Assembly (NCBI RefSeq): GCF_000619825.1
Contig: NZ_JHUW01000007.1
Location: 124,001-188,000 of the forward strand
Direction of reading: 5' to 3'
From: Prevotella sp. MA2016
Lineage (GTDB): Bacteria > Bacteroidota > Bacteroidia > Bacteroidales > Bacteroidaceae
DNA: 64,000 bases
Below are positions 36,247 through 44,085 of this stretch, in pieces. Positions within the stretch are counted from its first letter, which is position 1. Each line of letters opens with the position of its first letter. Below the pieces are notes generated by a model. That model saw only the letters and a program-made list of their open reading frames with translations. It was not told where the DNA came from and ran no database searches. Made by a program: the position numbers and the translations under genes.

Positions 36247-37149
36247 TTAATAGCGATTGCGGGTATCATCAATCATTTTCAGCATTTGCTGGCGTACCTC
36301 CTTTGGCTCAAGCACCTCAATACCATCGCCATGCGACAGCAGTTGACTCAGAAAATCTATCGTAGGACGGATATCAAACGAGAAGTCGGTATATTCGCTA
36401 CCCGAAGGCAACTTGCCTGAGCGCAGTTCGCGTTGAGAATGATGTAGCGGCAACGTGCGCAGATAGTTGGGAGCCCAACTGTGTGCCCTTACCACCATGT
36501 GTGTCAGCGGCTCGTCGGTAGTCATCACCCCATAGTACTCACTAAAATAATCCTGCGGACTGAAACCCTCAGGCAGCTCAAAGTTCTCATCAGTAAGCTT
36601 CACACTCTGCATGCGGTCGAGCGCATAGTTAGCATAGTGCCTACCAGTGAACGACAACAGATACCAGCGCTGACAAAACAGTTTGATAGCATAAGGCGCC
36701 ACCACCTTATCATAAGCCTCACCACCAAAACGCTGATAGCGTATCAGTATCTTCTTACCCGATTTTATGGCTTGAATGATCGTACCCAAATGCTCTACGC
36801 CAGCAGGCACACTCTCAAGCACCACACGGTCTTTGATCGACACACTATCGCTCAGCACGCCATGCACAGCCAGCGACGAGAAAAGCCATCGCTCCAAACT
36901 ATCATTACCCAATGTTTCAGGGTTCTCGATATAATACTTATATGTTTTAGGTGTACAACGAATGTCGATACCAAACATATCGGCAATGGCATCGCGATGA
37001 CGGTTGAACGATGATCGTACCAATGGATTACCATCGGCCACTTCGTCGTTGCGCCATTTACGTGCCAGTTCCTCAAACGTCAACTGTTTATAGGCCCTGA
37101 GCGTATTGATAATCCAGATATACTGATTAAAAATTTGAGCTGGTTTCAT
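36247..37149 (-). CDS. WYL-domain transcriptional regulator
   Basis: This 300-residue protein has an N-terminal helix-turn-helix region (about 5-60, with TFEELARKWRND) and a WYL domain (about 125-200, VVAPYAIKLFCQRWYLLSF), followed by a WCX-type C-terminal part. WYL regulators bind nucleotide or nucleic-acid ligands and often control stress or metabolic genes. It is divergent from pyrG within the nitrogen cluster, so it is a candidate for the operator-binding protein, but nothing in the sequence proves this. Its -7 element ends 5 bp before the ATG, so the mRNA should be leaderless. Confidence 0.88.
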   Translation of the reverse strand: MKPAQIFNQYIWIINTLRAYKQLTFEELARKWRNDEVADGNPLVRSSFNRHRDAIADMFGIDIRCTPKTYKYYIENPETLGNDSLERWLFSSLAVHGVLSDSVSIKDRVVLESVPAGVEHLGTIIQAIKSGKKILIRYQRFGGEAYDKVVAPYAIKLFCQRWYLLSFTGRHYANYALDRMQSVKLTDENFELPEGFSPQDYFSEYYGVMTTDEPLTHMVVRAHSWAPNYLRTLPLHHSQRELRSGKLPSGSEYTDFSFDIRPTIDFLSQLLSHGDGIEVLEPKEVRQQMLKMIDDTRNRY

Positions 37150-37154
37150 GCCTG

Positions 37155-37162
37155 CAAAGGTA
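37155..37162 (-). promoter_or_regulatory. WYL gene promoter -7 element (leaderless layout)
   Basis: The minus strand reads TACCTTTG, then five bases, then ATG. Transcription would begin at or within a few bases of the start codon. Confidence 0.65.
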
Positions 37163-37259
37163 CAACAAATATTTTTGTAAAAATCACAATTCTCGCAAAA
37201 ACTTGATATTCATTAAAAAAACTAATCATTGACATATGATAGTTATACTAATTATAATC

Positions 37260-37288
37260 TGAAAGCAAAATGAAACCTTTTTCTTTCA
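37260..37288 (+). promoter_or_regulatory. Putative nitrogen operator upstream of pyrG
   Basis: TGAAAG-N17-CTTTCA is a 29-bp palindromic site with the same inner CAAAAT as the other copies, 70 bp from the pyrG -7 element. Confidence 0.75.
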
Positions 37289-37358
37289 AGTTGATAGTTT
37301 GAGGTAAAATGTAGATTTAAATACAGCCATAACTATTGACTCATATCCGTAAAATGCC

Positions 37359-37366
37359 TACCTTTG
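37359..37366 (+). promoter_or_regulatory. pyrG promoter
   Basis: TACCTTTG has a TTG exactly 20 bp upstream and lies 24 bp before the ATG. Confidence 0.75.
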
Positions 37367-37390
37367 CAGTCCATAAAATAAACAGGTTTT

Positions 37391-38986
37391 ATGGAAACAA
37401 AGTACATATTCGTAACAGGAGGTGTGGTTTCATCACTAGGCAAGGGAATCATATCGGCCAGCATTGGCAAACTGCTGCAGGCACGCGGCTACAAAGTTAC
37501 CATCCAGAAGTTCGACCCGTATATCAACATCGATCCGGGCACGCTGAACCCCTACGAGCACGGCGAGTGCTATGTAACAGCTGACGGTTTTGAGACCGAC
37601 CTCGATCTGGGACACTACGAACGATTTACAGGCATACACACAACACGAAACAACTCTATAACAACAGGTCGCATCTACAAGACGGTGATAGATCGCGAGC
37701 GTCATGGCGACTACCTGGGTAAAACGATCCAGGTAGTACCGCATATCACCGACGAAATCAAACGACGCATGCTTCGCCAGGAGCTCAACGAGGGCTTCGA
37801 CTTTATCATCACCGAGGTGGGAGGCACCATCGGCGATATCGAGAGCGCGCCCTTTATGGAGGCCATCCGACAGTTGCGCTACCAGCTGGGCCGCAACGCC
37901 GTATGCGTTCACCTCACGTACGTACCTTATTTAAAAGCAGCCGACGAGCTGAAGACCAAGCCCACTCAGCACAGCGTGAAAGAGCTGCAGGGTATGGGTA
38001 TCCAGCCCGACATACTGGTACTGCGCACCGAGCAACATCTCGACGACGCTATGCGTATGAAGGTAGCCTCGTTCTGCAATGTGGATCTGGAGTGCGTGGT
38101 ACAGAGCGAGGATCTGCCCAGCATCTACGAGGTACCAGTAAACATGCAGCACCAAGGACTGGATGCAGCCATCATGCGTAAGATTGGCATCCCCGTTGGC
38201 GAGACTCCAGCCATGAAGCCTTGGCGCAACTTCCTCGACAAGCAGCGTAACGCGACCCGTGAGGTCCACATCGGACTGGTAGGCAAATACGACCTACAGG
38301 ATGCCTACAAGAGTATTCGCGAGAGCTTGAACCTGGCTAGTATCTACAACGACGTGAAAGCCCGTCTGCATTTTGTGAACAGCGAGGAGATAACCAAGCA
38401 GAACGTAGCCGAGAAACTGAAAGGACTGGCAGGCATCGTGGTCTGCCCAGGCTTCGGCAGTCGCGGTATCGAAGGCAAGATTATCGCCGCAGAATACACA
38501 CGTACGAACAATATACCCACCTTCGGTATCTGTCTGGGTATGCAGATGATGGTCATCGAGTTTGCCCGTAACGTGCTGGGCTACACCGATGCCAACAGCA
38601 TGGAGTTCGCCACCAACACCCAACACCCAGTAATCGACATGATGGAGGAGCAGAAAACCATCACCGAGATGGGCGGTACCATGCGCCTGGGCGCCTATGA
38701 GTGCGAACTGGTTAAGGGCAGCCGTGCCTACGAGGCTTATGGTGAGGAGACACTGATCAAGGAGCGCCACCGCCACCGTTACGAGTTTAACAACCAGTAT
38801 CAGGAGGAGTACGAGGCTGCCGGCATGAAGTGCGTGGGTATCAACCCCGACGCCAACCTGGTAGAGATTGTAGAGATACCCGAGAAGCGCTGGTACATCG
38901 GTACCCAGTTCCACCCGGAATACTCATCAACGGTACTCAACCCACACCCGCTCTTTATGAGTTTCATTGGAGAATGTAAAAATTGA
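37391..38986 (+). CDS. pyrG: CTP synthase
   Basis: This 531-residue enzyme converts UTP to CTP with glutamine as nitrogen donor. The N-terminal synthase domain has GGVVSSLGKGI near 11-21. The C-terminal class I amidotransferase domain has its nucleophile Cys at about 381 in FGICLGMQ and the catalytic HPE motif in QFHPEY near the end. The last codons (CKN-stop) are written in an octamer repeat. It heads an operon with the purF-like gene and has the nitrogen-type operator upstream. Confidence 0.97.
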   Translation: METKYIFVTGGVVSSLGKGIISASIGKLLQARGYKVTIQKFDPYINIDPGTLNPYEHGECYVTADGFETDLDLGHYERFTGIHTTRNNSITTGRIYKTVIDRERHGDYLGKTIQVVPHITDEIKRRMLRQELNEGFDFIITEVGGTIGDIESAPFMEAIRQLRYQLGRNAVCVHLTYVPYLKAADELKTKPTQHSVKELQGMGIQPDILVLRTEQHLDDAMRMKVASFCNVDLECVVQSEDLPSIYEVPVNMQHQGLDAAIMRKIGIPVGETPAMKPWRNFLDKQRNATREVHIGLVGKYDLQDAYKSIRESLNLASIYNDVKARLHFVNSEEITKQNVAEKLKGLAGIVVCPGFGSRGIEGKIIAAEYTRTNNIPTFGICLGMQMMVIEFARNVLGYTDANSMEFATNTQHPVIDMMEEQKTITEMGGTMRLGAYECELVKGSRAYEAYGEETLIKERHRHRYEFNNQYQEEYEAAGMKCVGINPDANLVEIVEIPEKRWYIGTQFHPEYSSTVLNPHPLFMSFIGECKN

Positions 38987-39016
38987 AAAATTGAAGAATT
39001 GAAAATTGAAGAATTG
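38973..39016 (+). repeat. Octamer/heptamer array between pyrG and the purF-like gene
   Basis: The units AATGTAAA, AATTGAAA, AATTGAAG, AATTGAA and AATTGAAG supply the pyrG stop and reach to the purF-like start. Confidence 0.85.
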
Positions 39017-40765
39017 ATGGAGCAATTAAAGCACGAGTGCGGCGTGGCGATGATTCGCTTGTTGAAACCGCTTGACTACTATGAGAAGAAATACGACAGC
39101 TGGGCCTACGGTTTTAACAAGCTGTACCTGATGATGGAGAAACAGCACAACCGTGGACAGGAGGGCGCCGGCATAGCCAGCGTGAACCTGAGCAACAAGC
39201 CCGGCACCGAATATATGTTTCGCGAAAAGGCAGAAGGCAAGAATGCCATCACCGAGATATTCAGTCGCGTCACCGAGGAGATGAAGGGCGAGCTACTGAT
39301 GGGCCACCTGCGATACTCTACCACCGGTAAGAGCGGACTAACATTCGTACACCCCTTCTTGCGACGCAATAATTGGCGCGCCAAAAACTTGTGTTTGTGC
39401 GGAAACTTCAACATGACCAATATAGACGAGGTATTCCAATTCCTCACCGCACAGGGACAGAGCCCTCGCATCTATGGCGACTCATACATCACACTCGAGT
39501 TGATGGGACACCGCCTGGATCGCGAGGTAGAGCGTCTCTATCAGGAGGCCACCGCACAAGGACTGACTGGTACCGACATCACCAACTACATCGACGACCA
39601 CGTAGAGATGGCCAACGTGCTACGCACTACCATGCAGCACTACGATGGCGGTTACGTGATGTGCGGACTGACGGGTAGCGGCGAGATGTTCTCAGTGCGC
39701 GACCCATGGGGCATCCGTCCAGCCTTCTACTATCGCAACGATGAAATCATAGCACTGGCCAGCGAGCGCCCTGTGCTGCAAACCACATTTGATATTGACA
39801 GTACCGACGTGCACGAACTGCTGCCAGGTCAGGCACTGATAGTACATAAGAACGGCGAAAGCCAACTGGAGCAGATCATGCCTGCCCAGAAGCTGAGCGC
39901 CTGCTCGTTCGAGCGCATCTATTTCAGTCGCGGTTCTGACTGCGACATCTACCAGGAGCGCAAACGTCTGGGCGAACAGCTCACGCACCCCATCTTAAAG
40001 GCCATCGACGGCGATGTATCCCATTCAGTTTTTTCCTACATCCCTAACACCGCCGAGGTGGCCTTTTATGGGATGACAGATGGCTTCCGTAAGCTGCACG
40101 GCGACGTGCGCACCGAGAAGGTGGTATGGAAGGATATCAAACTGCGCACCTTTATCACCGACAACAGCGAGCGCAACGACCTGGCTGCCCATGTTTACGA
40201 CATCAGCTATGGCAGTTTGCAGGCCGGCGTTGACAACCTGGTGATTATCGACGACAGTATCGTGCGTGGCACCACGCTCAAGGAGAGTATCTTTAAGATT
40301 CTGGACCGCTTGCACCCCAAGAAGATTGTGATGGTATCAAGCTCGCCACAGATTCGCTACCCCGATTACTACGGCATCGACATGGCCCGACTGGAGGAGT
40401 TCTGTGCCTTCCGTGCCACCATGGCATTGATTGAAGAGCGCGGCATGTGGCAACTGGTGAACGACACCTACCTGGCCTGCAAGCGCAAGTTGGAGAAGCC
40501 GAAGGAGCAAATGCAAAACTGCGTGCGCGCGGTTTACGAGCCGTTTACAGTAGATGAGATAAACAAGAAAATTGTTGAGATGTTGCGACCAGCCGACATG
40601 CAGGCTCCCATCGAACTGGTATTCCAGAGCATCGAAGGCCTGCACAAGGCTTGCCCCAACCACCCAGGCGACTGGTACTTCACCGGTCACTACCCCACTC
40701 CCGGTGGTACGCGACTGGTCAACCAGGCATTCATCAATTACATCGATAAGATAACAAAAAAGTAG
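39017..40765 (+). CDS. purF: Amidophosphoribosyltransferase-like protein (PurF family, long Bacteroidetes type)
   Basis: This 582-residue protein has the class II amidotransferase nucleophile at C8 (KHECGVA), which matures after removal of a seven-residue propeptide. It has an NRGQEGAG motif and a phosphoribosyltransferase motif VIIDDSIVRGTT at about 409-420. It should move glutamine nitrogen to PRPP, the first step of purine synthesis. This long form is common in Bacteroidetes beside a shorter classical PurF. The ATG at 39017 is chosen because upstream in-frame TTG codons lie inside the repeat. Its stop codon is within the terminator stem. Confidence 0.87.
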   Translation: MEQLKHECGVAMIRLLKPLDYYEKKYDSWAYGFNKLYLMMEKQHNRGQEGAGIASVNLSNKPGTEYMFREKAEGKNAITEIFSRVTEEMKGELLMGHLRYSTTGKSGLTFVHPFLRRNNWRAKNLCLCGNFNMTNIDEVFQFLTAQGQSPRIYGDSYITLELMGHRLDREVERLYQEATAQGLTGTDITNYIDDHVEMANVLRTTMQHYDGGYVMCGLTGSGEMFSVRDPWGIRPAFYYRNDEIIALASERPVLQTTFDIDSTDVHELLPGQALIVHKNGESQLEQIMPAQKLSACSFERIYFSRGSDCDIYQERKRLGEQLTHPILKAIDGDVSHSVFSYIPNTAEVAFYGMTDGFRKLHGDVRTEKVVWKDIKLRTFITDNSERNDLAAHVYDISYGSLQAGVDNLVIIDDSIVRGTTLKESIFKILDRLHPKKIVMVSSSPQIRYPDYYGIDMARLEEFCAFRATMALIEERGMWQLVNDTYLACKRKLEKPKEQMQNCVRAVYEPFTVDEINKKIVEMLRPADMQAPIELVFQSIEGLHKACPNHPGDWYFTGHYPTPGGTRLVNQAFINYIDKITKK

Positions 40766-40786
40766 GTCGAGATGACCTACTTTTTT
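40756..40786. terminator. Bidirectional terminator between the purF-like gene and dapL
   Basis: A 13-bp perfect stem (40756-40768 with 40774-40786) has A and T runs at its base and works on both strands. It includes the purF-like TAG at 40763-40765. Confidence 0.9.
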
Positions 40787-40791
40787 GGGGT

Positions 40792-42024
40792 TTACTTCTT
40801 CAACCATTTTTCGATTCGGTGCAGCGCCTCATCGGTTTGTTCATGACTGCCAAAGGCAGTGAATCTCACATACCCTTCGCCCGAAGGACCGAAACCTACA
40901 CCCGGTGTACAAACCACATGGGCACCGTAGAGCATCTCTTCGAAGAACTTCCATGATCCGGAAGTTTCGGGCGTCTTGGCCCAGATGTAAGGTGCATTCT
41001 CACCACCATAGCACTCAAATCCCAAGCCGCGCAGGGTGGTGAGCATTTTCTTGGCATTAGCCATATAGTAATCAATCGTCTCTTTAACTTGTTGTTTTCC
41101 CTCAGGCGTGTAGATAGCCTCTGCAGCACGCTGCGAGATGTAGCTGGTACCATTGAACTTGGTGCACTGGCGACGGTTCCACAGCGGATTGAGCGGAATA
41201 CGCTCGCCAGTAAGCGTAGCAGCCGTTACCTCCTTAGGAACGATGGTGTAGCCACAACGGATACCTGTGAAACCAGCCGTTTTTGAATACGAGTGGAACT
41301 CGATAGCGCATTTACGCGCACCACGAATCTCATAGATTGAATGAGGAATCTCATCATCCTGGATATATGCCTGATAAGCTGCATCGTAGAAGATAAGCGT
41401 ATCATTCTTCAACGCATAGTTAACCCACTTGCGCAACTCAGCCTTTGAAATCACTGTACCCGTTGGATTGTTAGGGTAGCACAGATAGATCACATCCACA
41501 CGACGGTCGGGCAACTGAGGCACAAAACCGTTCTCAGCATTACAAGGCATATACAGAACATTAGACCAACGGCCATCCTCTTGCACACCGGCACGACCAA
41601 TCATCACGTTCGAATCAATATAAACCGGATAGATAGGATCGGTAACACCGATAGAGTTATCCCAGCGCACCAACTCCTGAATGTTACCCGTATCGCTCTT
41701 GGCTCCATCGTTGATAAACACCTCGTCGCGGTCCAAATGTATGCCACGTGGCAGGAAATCGTTCTTCAAGATAGCATCACGCAAGAAATCGTAGCCCTGC
41801 TCGGGACCGTAACCCCTGAACCCCTGACGGGTGGCCATCTCGTCGGCAGCCTTATGGATAGCCTCGATAACAGCTGGAGCCAATGGTTGTGTCACATCGC
41901 CTATACCCAGCGAAATCACATCCACCTTGGGATGCATGGCCTTAAAGGCGTTTACCTTTTTAGCAATATCGGCGAACAGATAATTGTTCGGCAGTTTCAA
42001 GAAGTGGTCGTTAACTAATGCCAT
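40792..42024 (-). CDS. dapL: LL-diaminopimelate aminotransferase
   Basis: This 410-residue PLP enzyme makes LL-diaminopimelate directly from tetrahydrodipicolinate and glutamate, bypassing the succinylase or acetylase routes. The PLP lysine is at about 248 in SYSKTAGFTG. NPTGT and DAAYQAYI are the usual fold-type I motifs. Glutamate as donor ties it to nitrogen status. It is divergent from glnK and has its own operator copy 69 bp from its promoter. Confidence 0.96.
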   Translation of the reverse strand: MALVNDHFLKLPNNYLFADIAKKVNAFKAMHPKVDVISLGIGDVTQPLAPAVIEAIHKAADEMATRQGFRGYGPEQGYDFLRDAILKNDFLPRGIHLDRDEVFINDGAKSDTGNIQELVRWDNSIGVTDPIYPVYIDSNVMIGRAGVQEDGRWSNVLYMPCNAENGFVPQLPDRRVDVIYLCYPNNPTGTVISKAELRKWVNYALKNDTLIFYDAAYQAYIQDDEIPHSIYEIRGARKCAIEFHSYSKTAGFTGIRCGYTIVPKEVTAATLTGERIPLNPLWNRRQCTKFNGTSYISQRAAEAIYTPEGKQQVKETIDYYMANAKKMLTTLRGLGFECYGGENAPYIWAKTPETSGSWKFFEEMLYGAHVVCTPGVGFGPSGEGYVRFTAFGSHEQTDEALHRIEKWLKK

Positions 42025-42052
42025 AAAATATAAACCATTTTAATTACGAGTG

Positions 42053-42060
42053 CAAAGGTA
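42053..42060 (-). promoter_or_regulatory. dapL promoter -7 element
   Basis: The minus strand reads TACCTTTG, 28 bp before the dapL ATG. Confidence 0.72.
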
Positions 42061-42129
42061 ATACAAATTACACGAAAAACCACATATCACTTAACATAAT
42101 CATCTTCGATTTATTTAAAAGTAACAATC

Positions 42130-42158
42130 TGTAAGTATTTTAACGCTCATAACTTTCA
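42130..42158 (-). promoter_or_regulatory. Putative nitrogen operator facing dapL
   Basis: The plus strand reads TGTAAG-N17-CTTTCA, 29 bp. The edge is 69 bp from the dapL -7 element, matching the spacing at the other promoters. Confidence 0.7.
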
Positions 42159-42161
42159 ATC

Positions 42162-42189
42162 TAAAAGCAAAATATGACATTAGATTACA
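42162..42189 (+). promoter_or_regulatory. Degenerate nitrogen operator facing glnK
   Basis: The site starts TAAAAGCAAAAT, like the distal arms at pyrG and gltB, and ends TTACA. It is one base shorter than the consensus and weaker in its second arm. It lies 70 bp from the glnK -7 element. Confidence 0.5.
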
Positions 42190-42259
42190 AAAAGATAACA
42201 AAAAGTAAACATTTTATTCAAATTGAAACAAAAAGTATTGTTTTACTTTCATTTTGTCG

Positions 42260-42267
42260 TAACTTTG
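42260..42267 (+). promoter_or_regulatory. Promoter of glnK-amtB
   Basis: TAACTTTG has a TTG 19 bp upstream and lies 67 bp before the glnK ATG. Confidence 0.75.
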
Positions 42268-42334
42268 CACCCATAAACATCAGATTGTTATTTTTTAAAT
42301 GGTTTTTATTATTAATAGGTAAAAGTTTTAAGGT

Positions 42335-42682
42335 ATGAAAAAGATTGAAGCGATTATCCGAAAGACTAAGTTCGAGGAGGTGAAAGCTGCTTTGCTGTCA
42401 TCCGACATCGACTGGTTTGAGTACCACGACGTCCACGGTATCGGTCAGAGCCGTCAGGAGCGTATCTATCGTGGTGTACAGTACAGTACCGACGTGATCG
42501 AGCGTGTCGCCATCACCATCGTGTGCCGCGACATGTTTCTCGATCCAACGGTGAAGGTCATTCTACAAGTAGCCCATACAGGTGAAATTGGTGATGGTCG
42601 CATCTTTGTAAGCGACGTTATCGACACCTGGTCAATACGTACAGGCGAGAACGGCGATACCGTACTGAGAGACAAAAAATAG
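42335..42682 (+). CDS. glnK: P-II nitrogen regulatory protein
   Basis: This 115-residue P-II protein senses ATP/ADP and 2-oxoglutarate and gates the ammonium channel. The T-loop region reads YRGVQY (Y45, Y50), close to the family RGxEY but with Gln for Glu; Y50 could be the modified tyrosine. The family motif TGEIGDGRIFV is present near 85-95. It is linked to amtB downstream, the usual pair, through a spacer that holds a hairpin and a heptamer array. Confidence 0.95.
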   Translation: MKKIEAIIRKTKFEEVKAALLSSDIDWFEYHDVHGIGQSRQERIYRGVQYSTDVIERVAITIVCRDMFLDPTVKVILQVAHTGEIGDGRIFVSDVIDTWSIRTGENGDTVLRDKK

Positions 42683-42683
42683 T

Positions 42684-42734
42684 TCGACATTCTTGCGTCC
42701 CTTCGGTAGCAAGCGCCACCCTTTGGGATGTCGA
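42684..42734 (+). other. Hairpin in the glnK-amtB spacer
   Basis: Outer arms TCGACAT (42684-42690) and ATGTCGA (42728-42734) enclose inner arms CTTGC (42692-42696) and GCAAG (42709-42713). No T tract follows, so it may be a processing or stability element that sets the GlnK:AmtB ratio. Confidence 0.5.
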
Positions 42735-42741
42735 GCGAAAC

Positions 42742-42762
42742 ATTAAAAATTAAACATTAAGA
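42742..42762 (+). repeat. Heptamer array in the glnK-amtB spacer (3 units)
   Basis: The units are ATTAAAA, ATTAAAC and ATTAAGA, 11 bp before the amtB ATG. Confidence 0.6.
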
Positions 42763-42773
42763 TTTTCTGGATT

Positions 42774-44030
42774 ATGAACGAAATAGGATTATCACTCGAT
42801 ACTGTATGGATGTTGTTGGCTGCGATGCTTGTGTTTTGGATGCAGCCTGGTTTCGCACTCTGTGAGGCTGGTTTTACACGCGGTAAGAACACCGCAAACA
42901 TCCTGATGAAGAACTTTGTAGATTTCATGTTTGGCTCATTGCTGTTCTTCTTCTTAGGCTTCGGCTTTATGTTTGGCAGCGATACGCTGGGCGGTTTTAT
43001 TGGTATGCCCAACTGGGGCGATCTGAGCTTCTACGAGAGCGACCTGCCTGTTGAGGGCTTCTTGATTTTCGAGACAGTTTTCTGTGCCACTTCAGCTACC
43101 ATCGTGAGCGGTGCTATGGCCGAGCGTACCAAGTTTTCTATGTATCTGGTTTACAGTGCTGTTATCTCACTGTTCATCTACCCCATCGAGGGTCACTGGA
43201 CCTGGGGAGGCGGTTGGCTCTGCAACGATGCTGCCGACAGCTTTATGATGACCACCTTTGGTGATGTGTTCCACGATTTTGCAGGTTCTGCCATCGTGCA
43301 CAGCGTAGGTGGTGTGTTGGCCTTGATCGGTGCTATCGCACTTGGTCCTCGTGTGGGCAAATATGGTGAGGACGGTAAGAGTCGTGCTATTCCTGGTCAC
43401 AACCTGGCTATGGCTGCGCTTGGTGTATTCATCCTCTGGTTGGGCTGGTTCGGATTCAACCCCGGTTCTCAGTTGGCAGCCAGTGGCGAGGTGAACCGCA
43501 TTGCCATCAGTCACGTATTCCTTACTACTAACCTGGCAGCTGCTGCAGGTGGTGTAGCCACCATGTTCCTCACCTACATCAAGTATGGCAAGCCTTCACT
43601 CTCACTCACTCTGAATGGTGTACTGGCAGGTCTTGTAGGTATCACAGCTGGCTGTGATCTTGTTTCACCTTTAGGTGCTATCATCATCGGTCTTGTATGC
43701 GGTATCGTTCTGGTATATGCCATCGAGTTCATCGACCACCGTTTGCACATCGACGATCCCGTAGGTGCTTCTTCAGTACATGGCGTATGTGGTATCCTTG
43801 GCACCCTGATGACAGGTCTGCTCTCTACCACCAATGGTGCTTTCTATGGTTTCGGTTGGGGATTCTTCGGTGCAGAACTGTTTGGTATCCTTGTCATCGA
43901 CCTCTGGGCTGCTGTTTGTGGAGTAGTACTGTTCTTCGGCATCAAGAAGTTGCATGGTCTGCGTGTCAACAAGCGCATTGAGGAAGAAGGTCTCGATGTT
44001 TACGAGCATGGTGAGCTGTGCTATAACTAA
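42774..44030 (+). CDS. amtB: Ammonium transporter
   Basis: This 418-residue inner-membrane channel takes up ammonium. About eleven membrane segments are visible. The conserved pore residues are D168 in FHDFAGS, H176 in IVHSVGG and H336 in SVHGVCG (the twin-histidine pair). No cleavable signal peptide is seen: the protein starts MNEIGLSLDTVW. It is downstream of glnK and followed by an outer-membrane protein gene and asnB. Confidence 0.97.
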   Translation: MNEIGLSLDTVWMLLAAMLVFWMQPGFALCEAGFTRGKNTANILMKNFVDFMFGSLLFFFLGFGFMFGSDTLGGFIGMPNWGDLSFYESDLPVEGFLIFETVFCATSATIVSGAMAERTKFSMYLVYSAVISLFIYPIEGHWTWGGGWLCNDAADSFMMTTFGDVFHDFAGSAIVHSVGGVLALIGAIALGPRVGKYGEDGKSRAIPGHNLAMAALGVFILWLGWFGFNPGSQLAASGEVNRIAISHVFLTTNLAAAAGGVATMFLTYIKYGKPSLSLTLNGVLAGLVGITAGCDLVSPLGAIIIGLVCGIVLVYAIEFIDHRLHIDDPVGASSVHGVCGILGTLMTGLLSTTNGAFYGFGWGFFGAELFGILVIDLWAAVCGVVLFFGIKKLHGLRVNKRIEEEGLDVYEHGELCYN

Positions 44031-44031
44031 C

Positions 44032-44070
44032 ATTGAACATTGAAGATTGAAGATTGAAGATTGAACATTT
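44032..44070 (+). repeat. Heptamer array after amtB (5 units)
   Basis: The units are ATTGAAC, ATTGAAG three times, and ATTGAAC. The unit is the same as inside gltD 13 kb away. Confidence 0.9.
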
Positions 44071-44085
44071 AAAAGTGAACGAATT

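Noticed and set aside
38618..38632. Repeat insertion in pyrG (NTQHPV region)
   Set aside because: It looks like the gltB and GH3 repeat peptides, but this segment matches the normal CTP synthase region before the final domain and has no clear heptamer register.
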